64,000 nt of DNA from Clostridiales bacterium (GTDB lineage: Bacteria > Bacillota > Clostridia > Oscillospirales > Acutalibacteraceae): NCBI GenBank assembly GCA_019422525.1, contig JAHZDE010000006.1:45018-109017 (forward strand), in the 5' to 3' direction. A program made the translations under genes and the position numbers. Below the pieces are notes generated by a model. That model was not told the origin of the DNA. It saw only the letters and a program-made list of their open reading frames with translations, and did no database searches. Positions 27,953 through 38,025 of the stretch are shown here, one piece after another (position 1 is the stretch's first letter; every line of letters starts with the position of its first letter).

Positions 27953-28912
27953 ATGCAGACCGTTTCATTTTCTCACAAGCCGGTACTGTTCCGGGAAACA
28001 ATTGAATCGCTCAATATTCGGCCGGACGGCATGTATATTGACGGGACGGCTGGGGGCGGCGGCCATAGCGAAGCCATTTTGCAGAGACTGACCGAAGGAG
28101 GCAGGCTTCTTTCCATCGATCAGGACCCGGATGCCATTGCAGCCTGTCGGGAAAGGCTTTCCAAATATCCCGGCTCGGTGCTGCGGCAGGGGAATTTTTC
28201 CCAGATGAAGGATTTGGCGTTGTCCTGCGGAATGAAGCAGGTGGACGGAGTGCTGCTGGATATCGGCGTATCCTCCCACCAGCTGGATACCCCTGAGAGA
28301 GGGTTTTCCTATCATACAGACGCACCGCTGGATATGCGCATGAGCCAGCAGGGGCCTACGGCGGCTGATTTGGTCAATAGCCTTTCGTGGCAGCAGCTGG
28401 CAGAAATTATCAGCCGGTATGGCGAGGATAAAAGCGCCGCCCGGATTGCCAAGGCAATTGTGGCGGCCAGAGAAAAACAGCCGATTGCCACTACGCTGCA
28501 ATTGGCGGATATTGTCCGGGAAGCAGTTCCGGCCGCCGTTAGACGGGAAGCGGGACATCCTGCCCGGAAAACTTTTCAGGCACTGCGGATTGCAGTGAAC
28601 GGAGAACTGGACCGGCTGGCCGAAGGGCTGGACGCTGCATTTTCTATCCTTCGTCCGGGAGGAAGGCTTGCGGTGATTACCTTCCATTCCCTGGAGGACC
28701 GGATGGTAAAACGGACGATGAACCAGTGGTGTACCGGCTGTACGTGCCCGCCGGATTTCCCGGTTTGTGTCTGCGGCAAAAAACCCAGAGCACAGCTGGT
28801 ATATAAAAAGGGGTTGGCTCCCACCGAAGAGGAGCTGGAGGAAAACCCTCGTGCCAGAAGCGCCAGACTTCGTGTCTGTGTAAAATTGGCGGAGGAAGCT
28901 CGTGAGGAGTAA
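27953..28912 (+). CDS. rsmH: 16S rRNA (cytosine-1402-N4)-methyltransferase RsmH
   Basis: A 319-residue SAM methyltransferase acting in the ribosomal P site. H-K-P-V-L near the start, D-G-T-A-G-G-G-G-H-S (SAM loop), D-Q-D-P-D-A-I, L-L-D-I-G-V-S-S-H-Q-L-D and F-H-S-L-E-D-R are the family motifs. ATG 27953 is 8 bp after GAAGGGAGG; the frame is open further upstream, but that part lacks support. Confidence 0.95.
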   Translation: MQTVSFSHKPVLFRETIESLNIRPDGMYIDGTAGGGGHSEAILQRLTEGGRLLSIDQDPDAIAACRERLSKYPGSVLRQGNFSQMKDLALSCGMKQVDGVLLDIGVSSHQLDTPERGFSYHTDAPLDMRMSQQGPTAADLVNSLSWQQLAEIISRYGEDKSAARIAKAIVAAREKQPIATTLQLADIVREAVPAAVRREAGHPARKTFQALRIAVNGELDRLAEGLDAAFSILRPGGRLAVITFHSLEDRMVKRTMNQWCTGCTCPPDFPVCVCGKKPRAQLVYKKGLAPTEEELEENPRARSARLRVCVKLAEEAREE

Positions 28913-28938
28913 TTGAAACAGACAGGAGAGTGGAAAAC

Positions 28939-29472
28939 ATGGCCTTGCGCAATCGGACAGAAGCATATGACCTTTCTTTATTTGAAACCCGTCCTCTGAA
29001 GGTAGAGGTAGGGGGGCAGCCGGCAGAGAAGCCTGCCCAGCGGCAAAAACGGCGGAATAATGTAATTGAACTGCCCGAGAAGGATTTGAAAAAAAATCGC
29101 CGGGCTCATCCTCATTCTCTGAAAATGGCGGCCGTTATCGGAACTTGTACATTGCTGCTGGCTACCGTTGGATGCGTTGTCATGAATCAGGTACAGCTTA
29201 ACGAACTGACCAGCCAAATTACGGCGGCACAGCAAACGCTGGATGAAACGGAAAGTGTACATACGCAGCTGCAAATGCAGGCAAATGCCAGCATGACCTT
29301 AAATGATGTGGAACAATATGCCAAAGACCAGCTGGATATGCGGAAAACCGGCAAAAATCAGGTAACTTATATTACGCTGACCGAGGGAGACCAGGGAAAT
29401 GTGGTGCAACCCGGCGGAGAGGAAAGTATTCTTGATAAGCTGTGGGGATTCTTCCAGAGCCTTCTGGCATAA
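28939..29472 (+). CDS. ftsL: Cell division protein FtsL-like
   Basis: The 177-residue bitopic membrane protein has a basic cytoplasmic part of about 70 residues, one membrane segment (about 73-92) and an extracytoplasmic coiled coil. It lies between rsmH and the PBP gene, the fixed position of ftsL. Sequence identity in this family is always low, so the call rests on topology and place. It would hold FtsQ/DivIB and FtsB/DivIC at the septum. AGGAGAG precedes ATG 28939. Confidence 0.8.
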   Translation: MALRNRTEAYDLSLFETRPLKVEVGGQPAEKPAQRQKRRNNVIELPEKDLKKNRRAHPHSLKMAAVIGTCTLLLATVGCVVMNQVQLNELTSQITAAQQTLDETESVHTQLQMQANASMTLNDVEQYAKDQLDMRKTGKNQVTYITLTEGDQGNVVQPGGEESILDKLWGFFQSLLA

Positions 29473-29538
29473 ACCGGCTTATCCGGCGTATATGTGAATA
29501 AAGGGGCTGCCGGTTGCCGGTGGCCTGTGAATTCGGGA

Positions 29539-29577
29539 AAGGAGAGAGTTGAGAGTGGCATCTCGACTCTCCTTTTT
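29539..29577 (+). terminator. Possible attenuator/terminator between ftsL and the PBP gene
   Basis: AAGGAGAG and TTGAGA pair with TCTCGA and CTCTCCTT across a 2-nt bulge, followed by five Ts. It may reduce transcription entering the PBP gene. Confidence 0.5.
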
Positions 29578-29624
29578 GATAGATTTGGAATTTGACAGCG
29601 CCTTATTTCTTGGAGGAATTCATT

Positions 29625-31850
29625 ATGGCAAAAGGAACTACTGTCAGGCTGTGGAGACGCACGCTGATTTTGCTGGTACTGATGGTCTTTGGTTTCGGCG
29701 CAATTTTGTTCAACCTCATCCGGCTTCAGCTGGTGGACGGAGAAGAACTGAAAAAGGCAGCCATCGACCAGAGCCTTCAGCCTACCACACTGTCGGCACA
29801 GAGAGGAACTATTTATGATTCCAGCGGGGTAAAAATTCTTGCCAAAAGTGCCAGTGTGTGGACGGTGGCCTTGGAACCGGCGTACATAGAGGACGAAGAT
29901 AAAAAAGTGCTGGCCCAGGGACTGGCAAAAATATTGGATATGGATGAGGATAAGGTTTTGGAGCTGGCCAGCCAGGACAGCTATTTTACCTATGTCAAGC
30001 GCAAGGTGGAAACCGAGCAGAAAGATGAAATCCTCAAGTTTTTGGATGACAATAATATTAACCGTGGAGTACAGCTGATACAGGATTATAAGCGGTATTA
30101 TCCTTACGGAAACTTTATGGGCCCGGTGCTGGGCTTTACCGGTACGGATAACCAGGGGCTTTCAGGTCTGGAATATCAATATGATACCGAGCTCAGCGGC
30201 ACGGCGGGACGGCTGGTAACGGCCAAAAACGCCGTGGGCACCGACATGCCTTTCCAGTATGAACAAAAAGTGGATGCAGAAAACGGTTATGATTTGGTAT
30301 TGACCATTGACGAAGGCATCCAGCATTTTTTGGAAGAAGGGCTGGAAGAAGGCATTGAAGAGTTTGAAGTAGCTAATGGCGCATGTGCAGTGGCCATGGA
30401 TGTGAATACCGGGGCAATTTTGGGCCTTGCCACCAAGGGGGATTATGACCCTAACGATCCTTGGACCATTGCGGATGAGAATGTGCAGAAAGAAATCGAC
30501 GCTTTGCCGGAAGATAAGCAGGAGGCGGCTACTTCGGCGGCCTTGCAAAAACAGTGGCGGAATAAAGCCATCAGCGATACCTACTATCCTGGTTCTGTAT
30601 TTAAAATGTGTACCGGCTCTATGGCCATGGAAGAAGGGCTGGTGTCCGAAGATACCACCTTTACCTGTAACTATTCCTATCCGGTAGAGGGTACCGGACA
30701 GTCGATTCATTGCTGGACGGCTCGCGGTCACGGAACGGAAACCTTTGTGCAAGGATTGTGTAATTCCTGCAACCCATTCTTTGTTCATTTGGGAGAACTG
30801 TTAGGGCCGCAATTGTTCTATAAATATTTTGAGGCCTTTGGGTTTACGCAAAAAACCGGGATTGATTTGCCGGGTGAAGCTACCACGCTGTACTATACGG
30901 CCGATCAGCTGAATCCTATGGAACTGGCAACCGAATCCTTTGGCCAGAACTTCAGCATTACCCCCATTCATATGCTGGCAGCGGCTTCAGCCATTGCCAA
31001 CGGCGGCTATTTGGTGCAGCCCCATGTGGTGGACCATATGCTGGACGAGGACGGCAATATTGTCATGACGGCGGATACCAGCTATAAGCGCCAGGTTATT
31101 TCCGCTGATACGGCTGAGCGCATGACCAAAATTCTGAATATTAACGCCACCAGCGGTACGGCGAAAAACGGCTATATCGCCGGATACCGGGTGTGCGGAA
31201 AGACCGGCACTTCCCAGAAAATTTTGGAGGATAACCTGGATACCAGTAAAAAGCACTATATCGCTTCCTATTGCGGCTTTGCTCCGGCAGATGACCCTCA
31301 GGTGGCGCTGTTAATTTATTATGACGAGCCCAATCCGGAAATCGATTATTACGGCGGTTCGGTGGCCGGTCCTACCTTTGAAAAATGCATGAAGCAAATC
31401 CTCAACTATTTGGGCGTAGAGCGCAAGTATACCGAGGAAGAGCTTGAAAAGATTGATACCACCGCTCCCAATATTACCGGAAAAACCGTGGAGGAAGCTA
31501 AGAACTCTCTGGAAGGGGAAGACTTGAACTATAAGGTGATGGGCAGCGGCGACACGGTTCTGGAACAGATTCCTGCATTCGGCGAAGCGATTCCTCAGGG
31601 CGGCACGGTGGTGCTGTATACCGATACAGAAAGCACGTCGGAGACAGTGGAGGTTCCCGATTTGACGGGAATGTCGCTGGCGGCTGCCAATCAGGCGGCT
31701 GTGGACAGCGGCGTACAGATACTGGTAACCGGCGCGGCGTTGACCAGCGATAATCCCGTATCCCAGACCCAGGATATTGAAGCCGGGACAAAAGTAAGGC
31801 CCGGTACAGTGATTACCGTGGGATTTGTGGAGAAGGACCAGGTGCAGTAG
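29625..31850 (+). CDS. Class B penicillin-binding protein, SpoVD/FtsI type with PASTA domains
   Basis: A 741-residue peptidoglycan transpeptidase. The N-terminal membrane anchor is at about residues 12-32, then the PBP dimerisation domain and the transpeptidase with S324-V-F-K327, S-C-N and K526-T-G. The last ~120 residues hold two PASTA domains (P-N-I-T-G-K-T and P-D-L-T-G-M starts). Two PASTA domains are more like septal FtsI/Pbp2B; SpoVD usually has one. GGAGG sits 8 bp before ATG 29625. As the only such gene in the cluster, it is probably the vegetative septal enzyme. Confidence 0.9.
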   Translation: MAKGTTVRLWRRTLILLVLMVFGFGAILFNLIRLQLVDGEELKKAAIDQSLQPTTLSAQRGTIYDSSGVKILAKSASVWTVALEPAYIEDEDKKVLAQGLAKILDMDEDKVLELASQDSYFTYVKRKVETEQKDEILKFLDDNNINRGVQLIQDYKRYYPYGNFMGPVLGFTGTDNQGLSGLEYQYDTELSGTAGRLVTAKNAVGTDMPFQYEQKVDAENGYDLVLTIDEGIQHFLEEGLEEGIEEFEVANGACAVAMDVNTGAILGLATKGDYDPNDPWTIADENVQKEIDALPEDKQEAATSAALQKQWRNKAISDTYYPGSVFKMCTGSMAMEEGLVSEDTTFTCNYSYPVEGTGQSIHCWTARGHGTETFVQGLCNSCNPFFVHLGELLGPQLFYKYFEAFGFTQKTGIDLPGEATTLYYTADQLNPMELATESFGQNFSITPIHMLAAASAIANGGYLVQPHVVDHMLDEDGNIVMTADTSYKRQVISADTAERMTKILNINATSGTAKNGYIAGYRVCGKTGTSQKILEDNLDTSKKHYIASYCGFAPADDPQVALLIYYDEPNPEIDYYGGSVAGPTFEKCMKQILNYLGVERKYTEEELEKIDTTAPNITGKTVEEAKNSLEGEDLNYKVMGSGDTVLEQIPAFGEAIPQGGTVVLYTDTESTSETVEVPDLTGMSLAAANQAAVDSGVQILVTGAALTSDNPVSQTQDIEAGTKVRPGTVITVGFVEKDQVQ

Positions 31851-31880
31851 CGGCTTTTTTACATTAAACGGAAAACGGGC

Positions 31881-31909
31881 TGTAAAAACTTGCCATGGTA
31901 TGCTATACT
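31881..31909 (+). promoter_or_regulatory. Possible internal promoter upstream of mraY
   Basis: An extended -10, TGCTATACT, with TATACT at 31904-31909. The -35 (TGTAAA, 17 bp upstream) is weak. It lies in the 190-bp gap before mraY. Confidence 0.45.
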
Positions 31910-32040
31910 GTCAATGTATTGGCTTTCTCAGTAGGCTGATGCCTGAAAATGCGAAAAGGTATCAGCCTGTGGGAAAAGCAAAAAACTCTGCTCATCTCCC
32001 CAGTGGGAGCAGGCGGAATGGAATAAGGTGGAGAAAGGTA

Positions 32041-33045
32041 ATGACAAGTGCAATCTGGACTTTGCTGGCAGCTGTGCTCTCTTTTGGGATTACGGCACTT
32101 TTGGGAAAATGGATGGTTCCGTTTCTGAGAAAGCTTCATTTTGGCCAGACAATTCGGGAAGAAGGCCCTCAGTGGCATATGAAAAAACAGGGGACTCCTA
32201 CTATGGGCGGCCTGATGTTTATTCTGGGAATTGTCATCGCAGTGCTCATCTGCGTCCCTTTGTATTATGCCAACTCCTTTGACGAAACGCTGCTGATGAA
32301 AACCCGGCTGTTCGGCGGGTTGGGAATGGCGTTGGCCTATGGACTGGTAGGCTTTATGGACGATTATATTAAGGTCATCAAAAAACGGAATCTGGGCCTG
32401 ACGGTCATTCAAAAGCTGGTACTCCAGTTTGCAGTGGCGACGGCCTATCTGGTGGGCATATATCTGGCCGGCGGAAAGTCCTCGACGACGATTCCTTTTG
32501 TGGGTGAAGTGGACTTTGGCTGGGGCTACTGGATTTTAGCCGCAATTCTCATTGTAGGCATTGTCAACGCCGTAAACTTTACGGACGGAATTGACGGGCT
32601 CAATGCTTCGGTAACATTCTTTGTGTGCATTTTCCTGATGATGATTGCCGGAATTCTCAGCGCTTTCAGCATCAGCATTATGGCGGTGGCAACTGCGGCT
32701 GCCTGTATGGGCTTTTTGGTTTGGAATTTCAACCCGGCAAAAGTGTTTATGGGCGATACCGGCTCGCTGTTTTTGGGCGGCATGGTGTGCGCGCTGGCAT
32801 TTGGCGTGAATATGCCGATTCTGCTGCTGCCGTTGGGAATCGTTTATGTGCTGGAAATCCTGTCGGTGGTACTGCAGGTTGGCTATTTCAAGCTGACCCA
32901 TGGCAAGCGCCTGTTTAAGATGAGCCCCATCCATCATCATTTTGAAATGTGCGGATGGAGCGAAATGAAAATCTGCTTTGTTTTCAGTATGGTTGCAGCC
33001 TGCGGCGGTTTGATTTCCCTGCTTTTGGTATTCTTCGGGGTGTAA
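32041..33045 (+). CDS. mraY: Phospho-MurNAc-pentapeptide transferase MraY
   Basis: A 334-residue membrane enzyme that makes lipid I from UDP-MurNAc-pentapeptide and undecaprenyl phosphate. About ten membrane segments are seen, with G-T-P-T-M-G-G near residue 53, the D-D-Y-I-K motif, N-F-T-D-G-I-D-G-L and the M-G-D-T-G-S cytoplasmic loop, ending in S-P-I-H-H-H-F-E. ATG 32041 follows GGAGAAAGG. In many Firmicutes murF precedes and murD follows; both are missing here. Confidence 0.95.
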   Translation: MTSAIWTLLAAVLSFGITALLGKWMVPFLRKLHFGQTIREEGPQWHMKKQGTPTMGGLMFILGIVIAVLICVPLYYANSFDETLLMKTRLFGGLGMALAYGLVGFMDDYIKVIKKRNLGLTVIQKLVLQFAVATAYLVGIYLAGGKSSTTIPFVGEVDFGWGYWILAAILIVGIVNAVNFTDGIDGLNASVTFFVCIFLMMIAGILSAFSISIMAVATAAACMGFLVWNFNPAKVFMGDTGSLFLGGMVCALAFGVNMPILLLPLGIVYVLEILSVVLQVGYFKLTHGKRLFKMSPIHHHFEMCGWSEMKICFVFSMVAACGGLISLLLVFFGV

Positions 33046-33099
33046 TGGCATATACTATCATTCCGGAAATGTGATTTTCCGGGAAAGAAAGGAGGAGAC

Positions 33100-34419
33100 A
33101 TGATGAAAGGCAGTCAAAAACAGCGGGCAAAGCCCAAAGCGGCGAAAAGTTCTGTCCGGCGTCCGGCAGCCGGAACACCTGTAAAGAGCGTACCGGCAGG
33201 GGCGAGCGGCAGTACCGCAATTCCAGCGGGAAAGGTGTCGCTGCTTCGGAATAAAACGCCCATGAAAAAGGTCCGGAAAAAGTTTAAGGTTTTTTCGGTA
33301 CGTGGGGGCGTAGATCGGGTACTGCTATATATCCTGCTGAGCCTTTTGGTGTTCGGGCTGGTGATGTTGTTTTCCGCCAGTTTCGCCTCCTCCTATTACA
33401 AGTATGATAACAGTTATCACTTTATTGTACAGCAGCTGATTTTTGCTGTGTTCGGGTGCGCCGTGATGATGGCAATTTCCTATTTTGACTATCATCATCT
33501 GCATAAATTCGCGTTCCTGATTTTGGGAATCACAGTGGCCATGCTGGTGGCAGTGCTGGTGCTGAAAGGGACCGCGCTGGTGCCAAGAATCAATGGTACC
33601 TACCGGTGGCTGTATTTGGGGCCCATTAACTTTCAGCCGTCAGAGGTTGCCAAATTTGCATTGGTTCTGATTTTTGCCCATTTGATTTCCATTAACTATG
33701 ATAAAATGCAGACTTTCCGCTACGGTGTGCTGCCATACCTGCTGCTGCTTATGCTTATAGGCGGGTTGGTCATCGCCGAAAAACACATTTCCGCTACATT
33801 GATTATTGCCGCATTGGCAGCGGTCATGCTTATGGTAGGCGGAATGCGCTGGCGGTGGTTTGTACTGGCTGGCGGCGTGGTTGCAGCAGCGGTGCTGTAT
33901 CTGATATTCTTTTCGGATAAGTTCGACTATGCGCTGCTGCGTCTGCAGGGATGGCTGAATCCCTTTGACCCGCCGAAAGGCGTGGATACCTGGCAGACCC
34001 GACAGTCTTTGATGGCCATTGGCTCGGGAAGGCTGTTAGGACTGGGATTGGCCCAGAGCCGGCAAAAGTATCTGTATCTGCCGGAACCACAAAATGACTT
34101 TATTTTTGCCATTGTGTGTGAAGAGCTTGGATTTGTGGGAGCGCTGGCAGTGATTCTGCTGTTTGCGCTGCTGATTTGGCGGGGCATTGTGATTTCTCTG
34201 GGCGCCAAGGATAAATTTGGTACCCTGTTGGGAATCGGCCTGACGGCACAGGTAGGCATCCAAGCGATTTTGAATATCTGTGTGGTGACGAATACCCTTC
34301 CCAACACGGGAATCAGCTTGCCCTTTTTCAGCTATGGAGGCACCTCACTGGTGATGCTTCTGGCGGAAATGGGGATCCTTCTGTCAATTTCGCGAACATC
34401 CAATGTTGACAAGGTGTAG
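33100..34419 (+). CDS. ftsW: FtsW/SpoVE-type peptidoglycan glycosyltransferase
   Basis: A 439-residue SEDS-family membrane polymerase. It has an unusually long basic cytoplasmic N-terminus (about 75 residues rich in Lys, Arg, Pro), then ten membrane segments, with R-I-N-G-T-Y-R-W-L near the middle, Q-P-S-E-V-A-K, and the S-Y-G-G-T-S signature near the end. It works with the class B PBP encoded two genes upstream. Twin ATGs follow AAAGGAGG. FtsW and SpoVE cannot be told apart by sequence alone. Confidence 0.9.
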   Translation: MMKGSQKQRAKPKAAKSSVRRPAAGTPVKSVPAGASGSTAIPAGKVSLLRNKTPMKKVRKKFKVFSVRGGVDRVLLYILLSLLVFGLVMLFSASFASSYYKYDNSYHFIVQQLIFAVFGCAVMMAISYFDYHHLHKFAFLILGITVAMLVAVLVLKGTALVPRINGTYRWLYLGPINFQPSEVAKFALVLIFAHLISINYDKMQTFRYGVLPYLLLLMLIGGLVIAEKHISATLIIAALAAVMLMVGGMRWRWFVLAGGVVAAAVLYLIFFSDKFDYALLRLQGWLNPFDPPKGVDTWQTRQSLMAIGSGRLLGLGLAQSRQKYLYLPEPQNDFIFAIVCEELGFVGALAVILLFALLIWRGIVISLGAKDKFGTLLGIGLTAQVGIQAILNICVVTNTLPNTGISLPFFSYGGTSLVMLLAEMGILLSISRTSNVDKV

Positions 34420-34492
34420 CGCGTTTTGTTTTTGAATCAATCAGCAAAGGGGGAAAGCGGGGCCGTTTTTCATAACGGCTCTGTGAAAAACG

Positions 34493-35626
34493 ATGAGAGT
34501 TTTGTTTGCAGGCGGCGGTACTGCCGGACATATCAATCCCGCGCTGGCTATTGCCGGGTATCTGCGGGAGCAGGAACCGGATACCACCATTTTATATGTG
34601 GGCAATGAGGGCGGTATGGAGGAGCGTTTGGTGCCGGCAGCCGGGTTTGACTTCCGCACCGTGAAGATTTCAGGATTTCAGCGCAAGGTGAGCCTGAAAA
34701 ATATCAAGCGCAATGCCCAGACGCTGGTACGGATTGTGACCTCTTCCCAGCAGGCCAAAAAGATTATCCGGGATTTTAAACCGGATATCTGTGTGGGTAC
34801 CGGCGGCTATGTGAGCGGCCCGGTGATCCGGGAGGCCATGAAGCTGGGAATCCCGGCGGTGATTCATGAGCAAAATGCGTATCCCGGCGTGACCAACCGG
34901 ATGCTGGCTAAAAAAGCAAGCCGTGTTATGTTGGCGGTGGCAGATGCCCAGCGTCATTTTGAGCCGGACGCCCGGTGTGTACTCACCGGCAACCCGGTGC
35001 GGCAGGAGCTTTGCCGTGCTGACAAAGAGGATTCCCGCAGGACGCTGGGGCTGGATGCACGGCCGTTGATTCTCTCTTTTGGCGGAAGCTTGGGAGCAAG
35101 AAGTATTAACGAGGCTGTGGCAGATTTGCTGGTCCGCAGTGCACGGACGGGCAAATATCAACATATCCATGGCTATGGCCAGTATGCTAAGTGGATGCCC
35201 CAGCTGGTAGAGGAAAAAGGGCTGGATTTGAAGGAACATCCCAACATCGATTTGCGGGAGTATATCCACAACATGCCCGAATGTATGGCAGCTGCCGATT
35301 TGGTCATTTGCCGTGCCGGCGCTATCACCCTCAGCGAGCTGCAGGCACAGGGGAAGGCTTCCATTTTGATTCCTTCTCCCAATGTAGCGGAAAACCATCA
35401 GTATCACAACGCCATGGCGCTGGTAAAGCGCAATGCCGCCGTTATGATTGAAGAAAAAGATTTGACCGGAGAAGTTCTCTGGAATAAGGTTGAGGAAATT
35501 TTCTCTCGTCCCGGAGGAGCCGAGGAGCTTGGCGCCAATGCTGCCAAGATGGCGATTCCCGATGCTTGCCAGCGAATTGTCAAGGTCATGCATGAAGTTT
35601 TGAAAGAAAACCGTACTCGCCGGTAA
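34493..35626 (+). CDS. murG: UDP-GlcNAc transferase MurG
   Basis: The 377-residue GT-B enzyme adds GlcNAc to lipid I to give lipid II at the inner membrane face. G-G-G-T-A-G-H-I-N-P at the start, H-E-Q-N-A-Y-P-G in the first domain, G-N-P-V-R, and the UDP-binding R-A-G-A-I-T-L-S-E-L region are clear. The ATG at 34493 has only a poor ribosome site, with a GCCGTT/AACGGC hairpin just upstream (34462-34479). This may limit translation. Confidence 0.95.
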   Translation: MRVLFAGGGTAGHINPALAIAGYLREQEPDTTILYVGNEGGMEERLVPAAGFDFRTVKISGFQRKVSLKNIKRNAQTLVRIVTSSQQAKKIIRDFKPDICVGTGGYVSGPVIREAMKLGIPAVIHEQNAYPGVTNRMLAKKASRVMLAVADAQRHFEPDARCVLTGNPVRQELCRADKEDSRRTLGLDARPLILSFGGSLGARSINEAVADLLVRSARTGKYQHIHGYGQYAKWMPQLVEEKGLDLKEHPNIDLREYIHNMPECMAAADLVICRAGAITLSELQAQGKASILIPSPNVAENHQYHNAMALVKRNAAVMIEEKDLTGEVLWNKVEEIFSRPGGAEELGANAAKMAIPDACQRIVKVMHEVLKENRTRR

Positions 35627-35728
35627 GTTTTTGAAAAATGAGGCCACCGTTTTTCCCATTTCACCGTTTTTTTCCGTAACGCATACTATGGAAAGCGATT
35701 GAATTTACGGGAGAAAGGGTGTTTGGCC

Positions 35729-36988
35729 TTGGAAAAACTGCGAATAGAAGGTCCCGGAAAGCTGTTTGGCGAATTGGGGGTACAGGGAGCGAAAAACAGC
35801 ACACTGCCCCTTTTGGCAGCGTCCCTTCTCTGCGGCGCAGAGGCGGTTTTACATAACTGCCCCCTGCTTTCAGATGTGGACACGGCGGTGCGGATTCTGA
35901 CAACTTTGGGCTGTCGTGTCCGGCGGGAGGGACATACCCTTGTGATCGACTCGTCGAGTCTTTCCGGGGATGAAATCCCGGAAAACCTCATGCGGGAGAT
36001 GCGCTCGTCCATTGTGTTTCTGGGAGCCATTGTTTCCCGGCTGGGAAAAGCGAAGCTGTCATTTCCTGGCGGGTGCGAGCTGGGACCCAGGCCCATTGAT
36101 TTACATTTGGAGGCCCTTCGGAAAATGGGGGTCTCCATCCGGGAAAACCACGGCTGCCTGGAATGTAGTGTTCCGGGTGGGCTGCGGGGATGCCCGATTT
36201 CCCTTTCCTTTCCCAGTGTGGGCGCAACGGAAAACGTAATGCTGGCGGCAGTGTGCGCCCGGGGGGTTACGGTGCTTTCCAATGCGGCAAGGGAACCGGA
36301 AATTGAAGATTTGGCCAACTTTCTGAATGCCTGTGGCGGAAGGGTTTCTGGTGCAGGCGGAAGTGTGATTGTGATTGAAGGGGTAGAGTCTCTGGGCGGA
36401 TGCGAACACCGGGTAATCGGTGACCGGATTGTGGCGGCAACCTATCTGGCGGCCACTGCTGCCGCTGGCGGAGAAGTATTGCTGCGGGATGTGGAAAAGG
36501 AGCACTTACAGCTGGTGCTGCCGGTGTTTGAAGAGGCTGGATGTAACATTAGGGCTTCGCACGGCTGTTTGCAGCTGAAAGCACCGGAAAGGCTTCGTCC
36601 GGTAAAATGTGTGAGGACCATGCCCTATCCGGGATTTCCTACGGATGCCCAGGCGCCGGTAATGGCTATGACTTGTCTGGCAGACGGGACCAGCGTGTTT
36701 GTGGAAAACATCTTTGAAAGCCGCTATAAACATGCCGGAGAACTGATGCGTTTGGGAGCCAATATCAAGGTGGAAGGCCGGGTGGCGGTAGTGGAAGGTG
36801 TTCCGTCTTTGTGGGGCGCTTCGGTGGAAGCACCGGACCTTCGAGGCGGGGCAGCATTGCTGATTGCTGGCCTTGCGGCAGAAGGAACCACGACTCTCTC
36901 CGGGCTGCATCATCTGGACAGGGGATATGAAGCGGTGGAAGAAAACTTCCGCGCCCTGGGTGGCCGGGTCTGGCGGGAATCGACATAA
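35729..36988 (+). CDS. murA: UDP-GlcNAc 1-carboxyvinyltransferase MurA
   Basis: The 419-residue enzyme performs the first committed step of peptidoglycan synthesis using PEP. TTG 35729 is chosen because it lies 9 bp after AAAGGG and gives the normal start M-E-K-L-R-I-E-G; earlier TTGs (35699, 35723) fit worse. The Q-G-A-K-N-S motif, the catalytic-loop Cys in P-G-G-C-E-L-G-P-R-P, and Y-P-G-F-P-T-D at the active site are present. The loop has P-R-P where most have A-R-P. Location inside the dcw cluster is typical of Clostridia. Confidence 0.94.
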   Translation: MEKLRIEGPGKLFGELGVQGAKNSTLPLLAASLLCGAEAVLHNCPLLSDVDTAVRILTTLGCRVRREGHTLVIDSSSLSGDEIPENLMREMRSSIVFLGAIVSRLGKAKLSFPGGCELGPRPIDLHLEALRKMGVSIRENHGCLECSVPGGLRGCPISLSFPSVGATENVMLAAVCARGVTVLSNAAREPEIEDLANFLNACGGRVSGAGGSVIVIEGVESLGGCEHRVIGDRIVAATYLAATAAAGGEVLLRDVEKEHLQLVLPVFEEAGCNIRASHGCLQLKAPERLRPVKCVRTMPYPGFPTDAQAPVMAMTCLADGTSVFVENIFESRYKHAGELMRLGANIKVEGRVAVVEGVPSLWGASVEAPDLRGGAALLIAGLAAEGTTTLSGLHHLDRGYEAVEENFRALGGRVWREST

Positions 36989-37011
36989 AGGATAAAGAAA
37001 AGAGGAGAGAT

Positions 37012-37869
37012 ATGCGGCAGGTAGCGTCTGGTAACAATGGAACAAGAAGAAGGAGCGCCGTTGGCCGCAGAGGGCTGACGCCTAAAGCGAAACGACGAAA
37101 GCTGCGGATGGTGCTGTTTTATGTGGGAACTTTTCTGTTTGTCATTACAGCGGCCATGATTCTTTCGCTGACGGTATTGTTCCGAATCGATTCCATCGAA
37201 GTGGATAACAGTTCCCGATACTCTTCCAAAGAAGTTTTGGAGGCCTGCGGAATTGAAGACGGGGAAAACCTGTTTTTGGCCGATGTGGAAGGTGCAAGGA
37301 AAAAAATCGACCAGGCACTTCCTTATACCGGAAGTGTCACGGTAACCCGGAAAATTCCCGACACGCTGTTGATTACAGTAAAAGAGCCGGTGATTTATGC
37401 GGCTTTTGAACAGGATGGCGAGTATATCCTGGTCAGCGATGAGGGAAAAATTCTGGAGATCAGCAAGGAATGCCCTCAAAGCTGTTTACTGGTACAGGGC
37501 ATGGACATGAAAAAAACGGTGGCAGGACAAAAGTTTTTGCCAGATGATGAAAAAACCCGGGAGGTCTTTTCGGAATTGGAGGATACCCTTTCTGAATGCT
37601 CCCTTTCTCATATAACCAAAATCGATGTGCAGGATATTTATAAAATCATGGTGGAGTATGACGGACGAATCCGCATCCAGCTGGGCACTTCTAACGACTT
37701 GACACTGAAAATCAATGCAGCTAAAAAAATCGTGGAGGAAGAGCTGGAATATACGGAAAAAGGAGAGCTGGATGTTTCCCTGACCCGGGATTTGAAAAAA
37801 GCGTATTATAACGCCGATTCTGTCAGTTCTTCCAGTGAAGAAAGCGTATCTTCCCAGCCGGAAGAGTAG
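37012..37869 (+). CDS. ftsQ: FtsQ/DivIB-type cell division protein
   Basis: A 285-residue bitopic protein: basic N-terminus of about 35 residues, one membrane segment (about 36-57), a POTRA domain starting F-R-I-D-S-I-E-V-D-N, then the FtsQ beta domain with K-E-P-V-I-Y-A, and a Ser-rich tail. It bridges FtsL/DivIC at the septum. AAGAGGAGAGAT precedes the ATG. It sits between murA and ftsZ, as in many Clostridia that lack ftsA in the cluster. Confidence 0.87.
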   Translation: MRQVASGNNGTRRRSAVGRRGLTPKAKRRKLRMVLFYVGTFLFVITAAMILSLTVLFRIDSIEVDNSSRYSSKEVLEACGIEDGENLFLADVEGARKKIDQALPYTGSVTVTRKIPDTLLITVKEPVIYAAFEQDGEYILVSDEGKILEISKECPQSCLLVQGMDMKKTVAGQKFLPDDEKTREVFSELEDTLSECSLSHITKIDVQDIYKIMVEYDGRIRIQLGTSNDLTLKINAAKKIVEEELEYTEKGELDVSLTRDLKKAYYNADSVSSSSEESVSSQPEE

Positions 37870-38025
37870 TTTTCAGGGCGTGCCGGATTTGGTAAAAAAA
37901 CCGCATAATACCGGGAAAAATCGCGCTTTTTGGCGAACGTCAACAGCAAAATCATGAAAAATTATCCTGTAGCGCTTAATAATTCGATAGAATGAAATAA
38001 TTTTTTACATTCGCTTTGGAATTCC

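Noticed and set aside
35631..35690. Direct repeat ACCGTTTTT before murA taken as an operator or terminator
   Set aside because: No dyad symmetry and no known binding pattern; probably low-complexity sequence.
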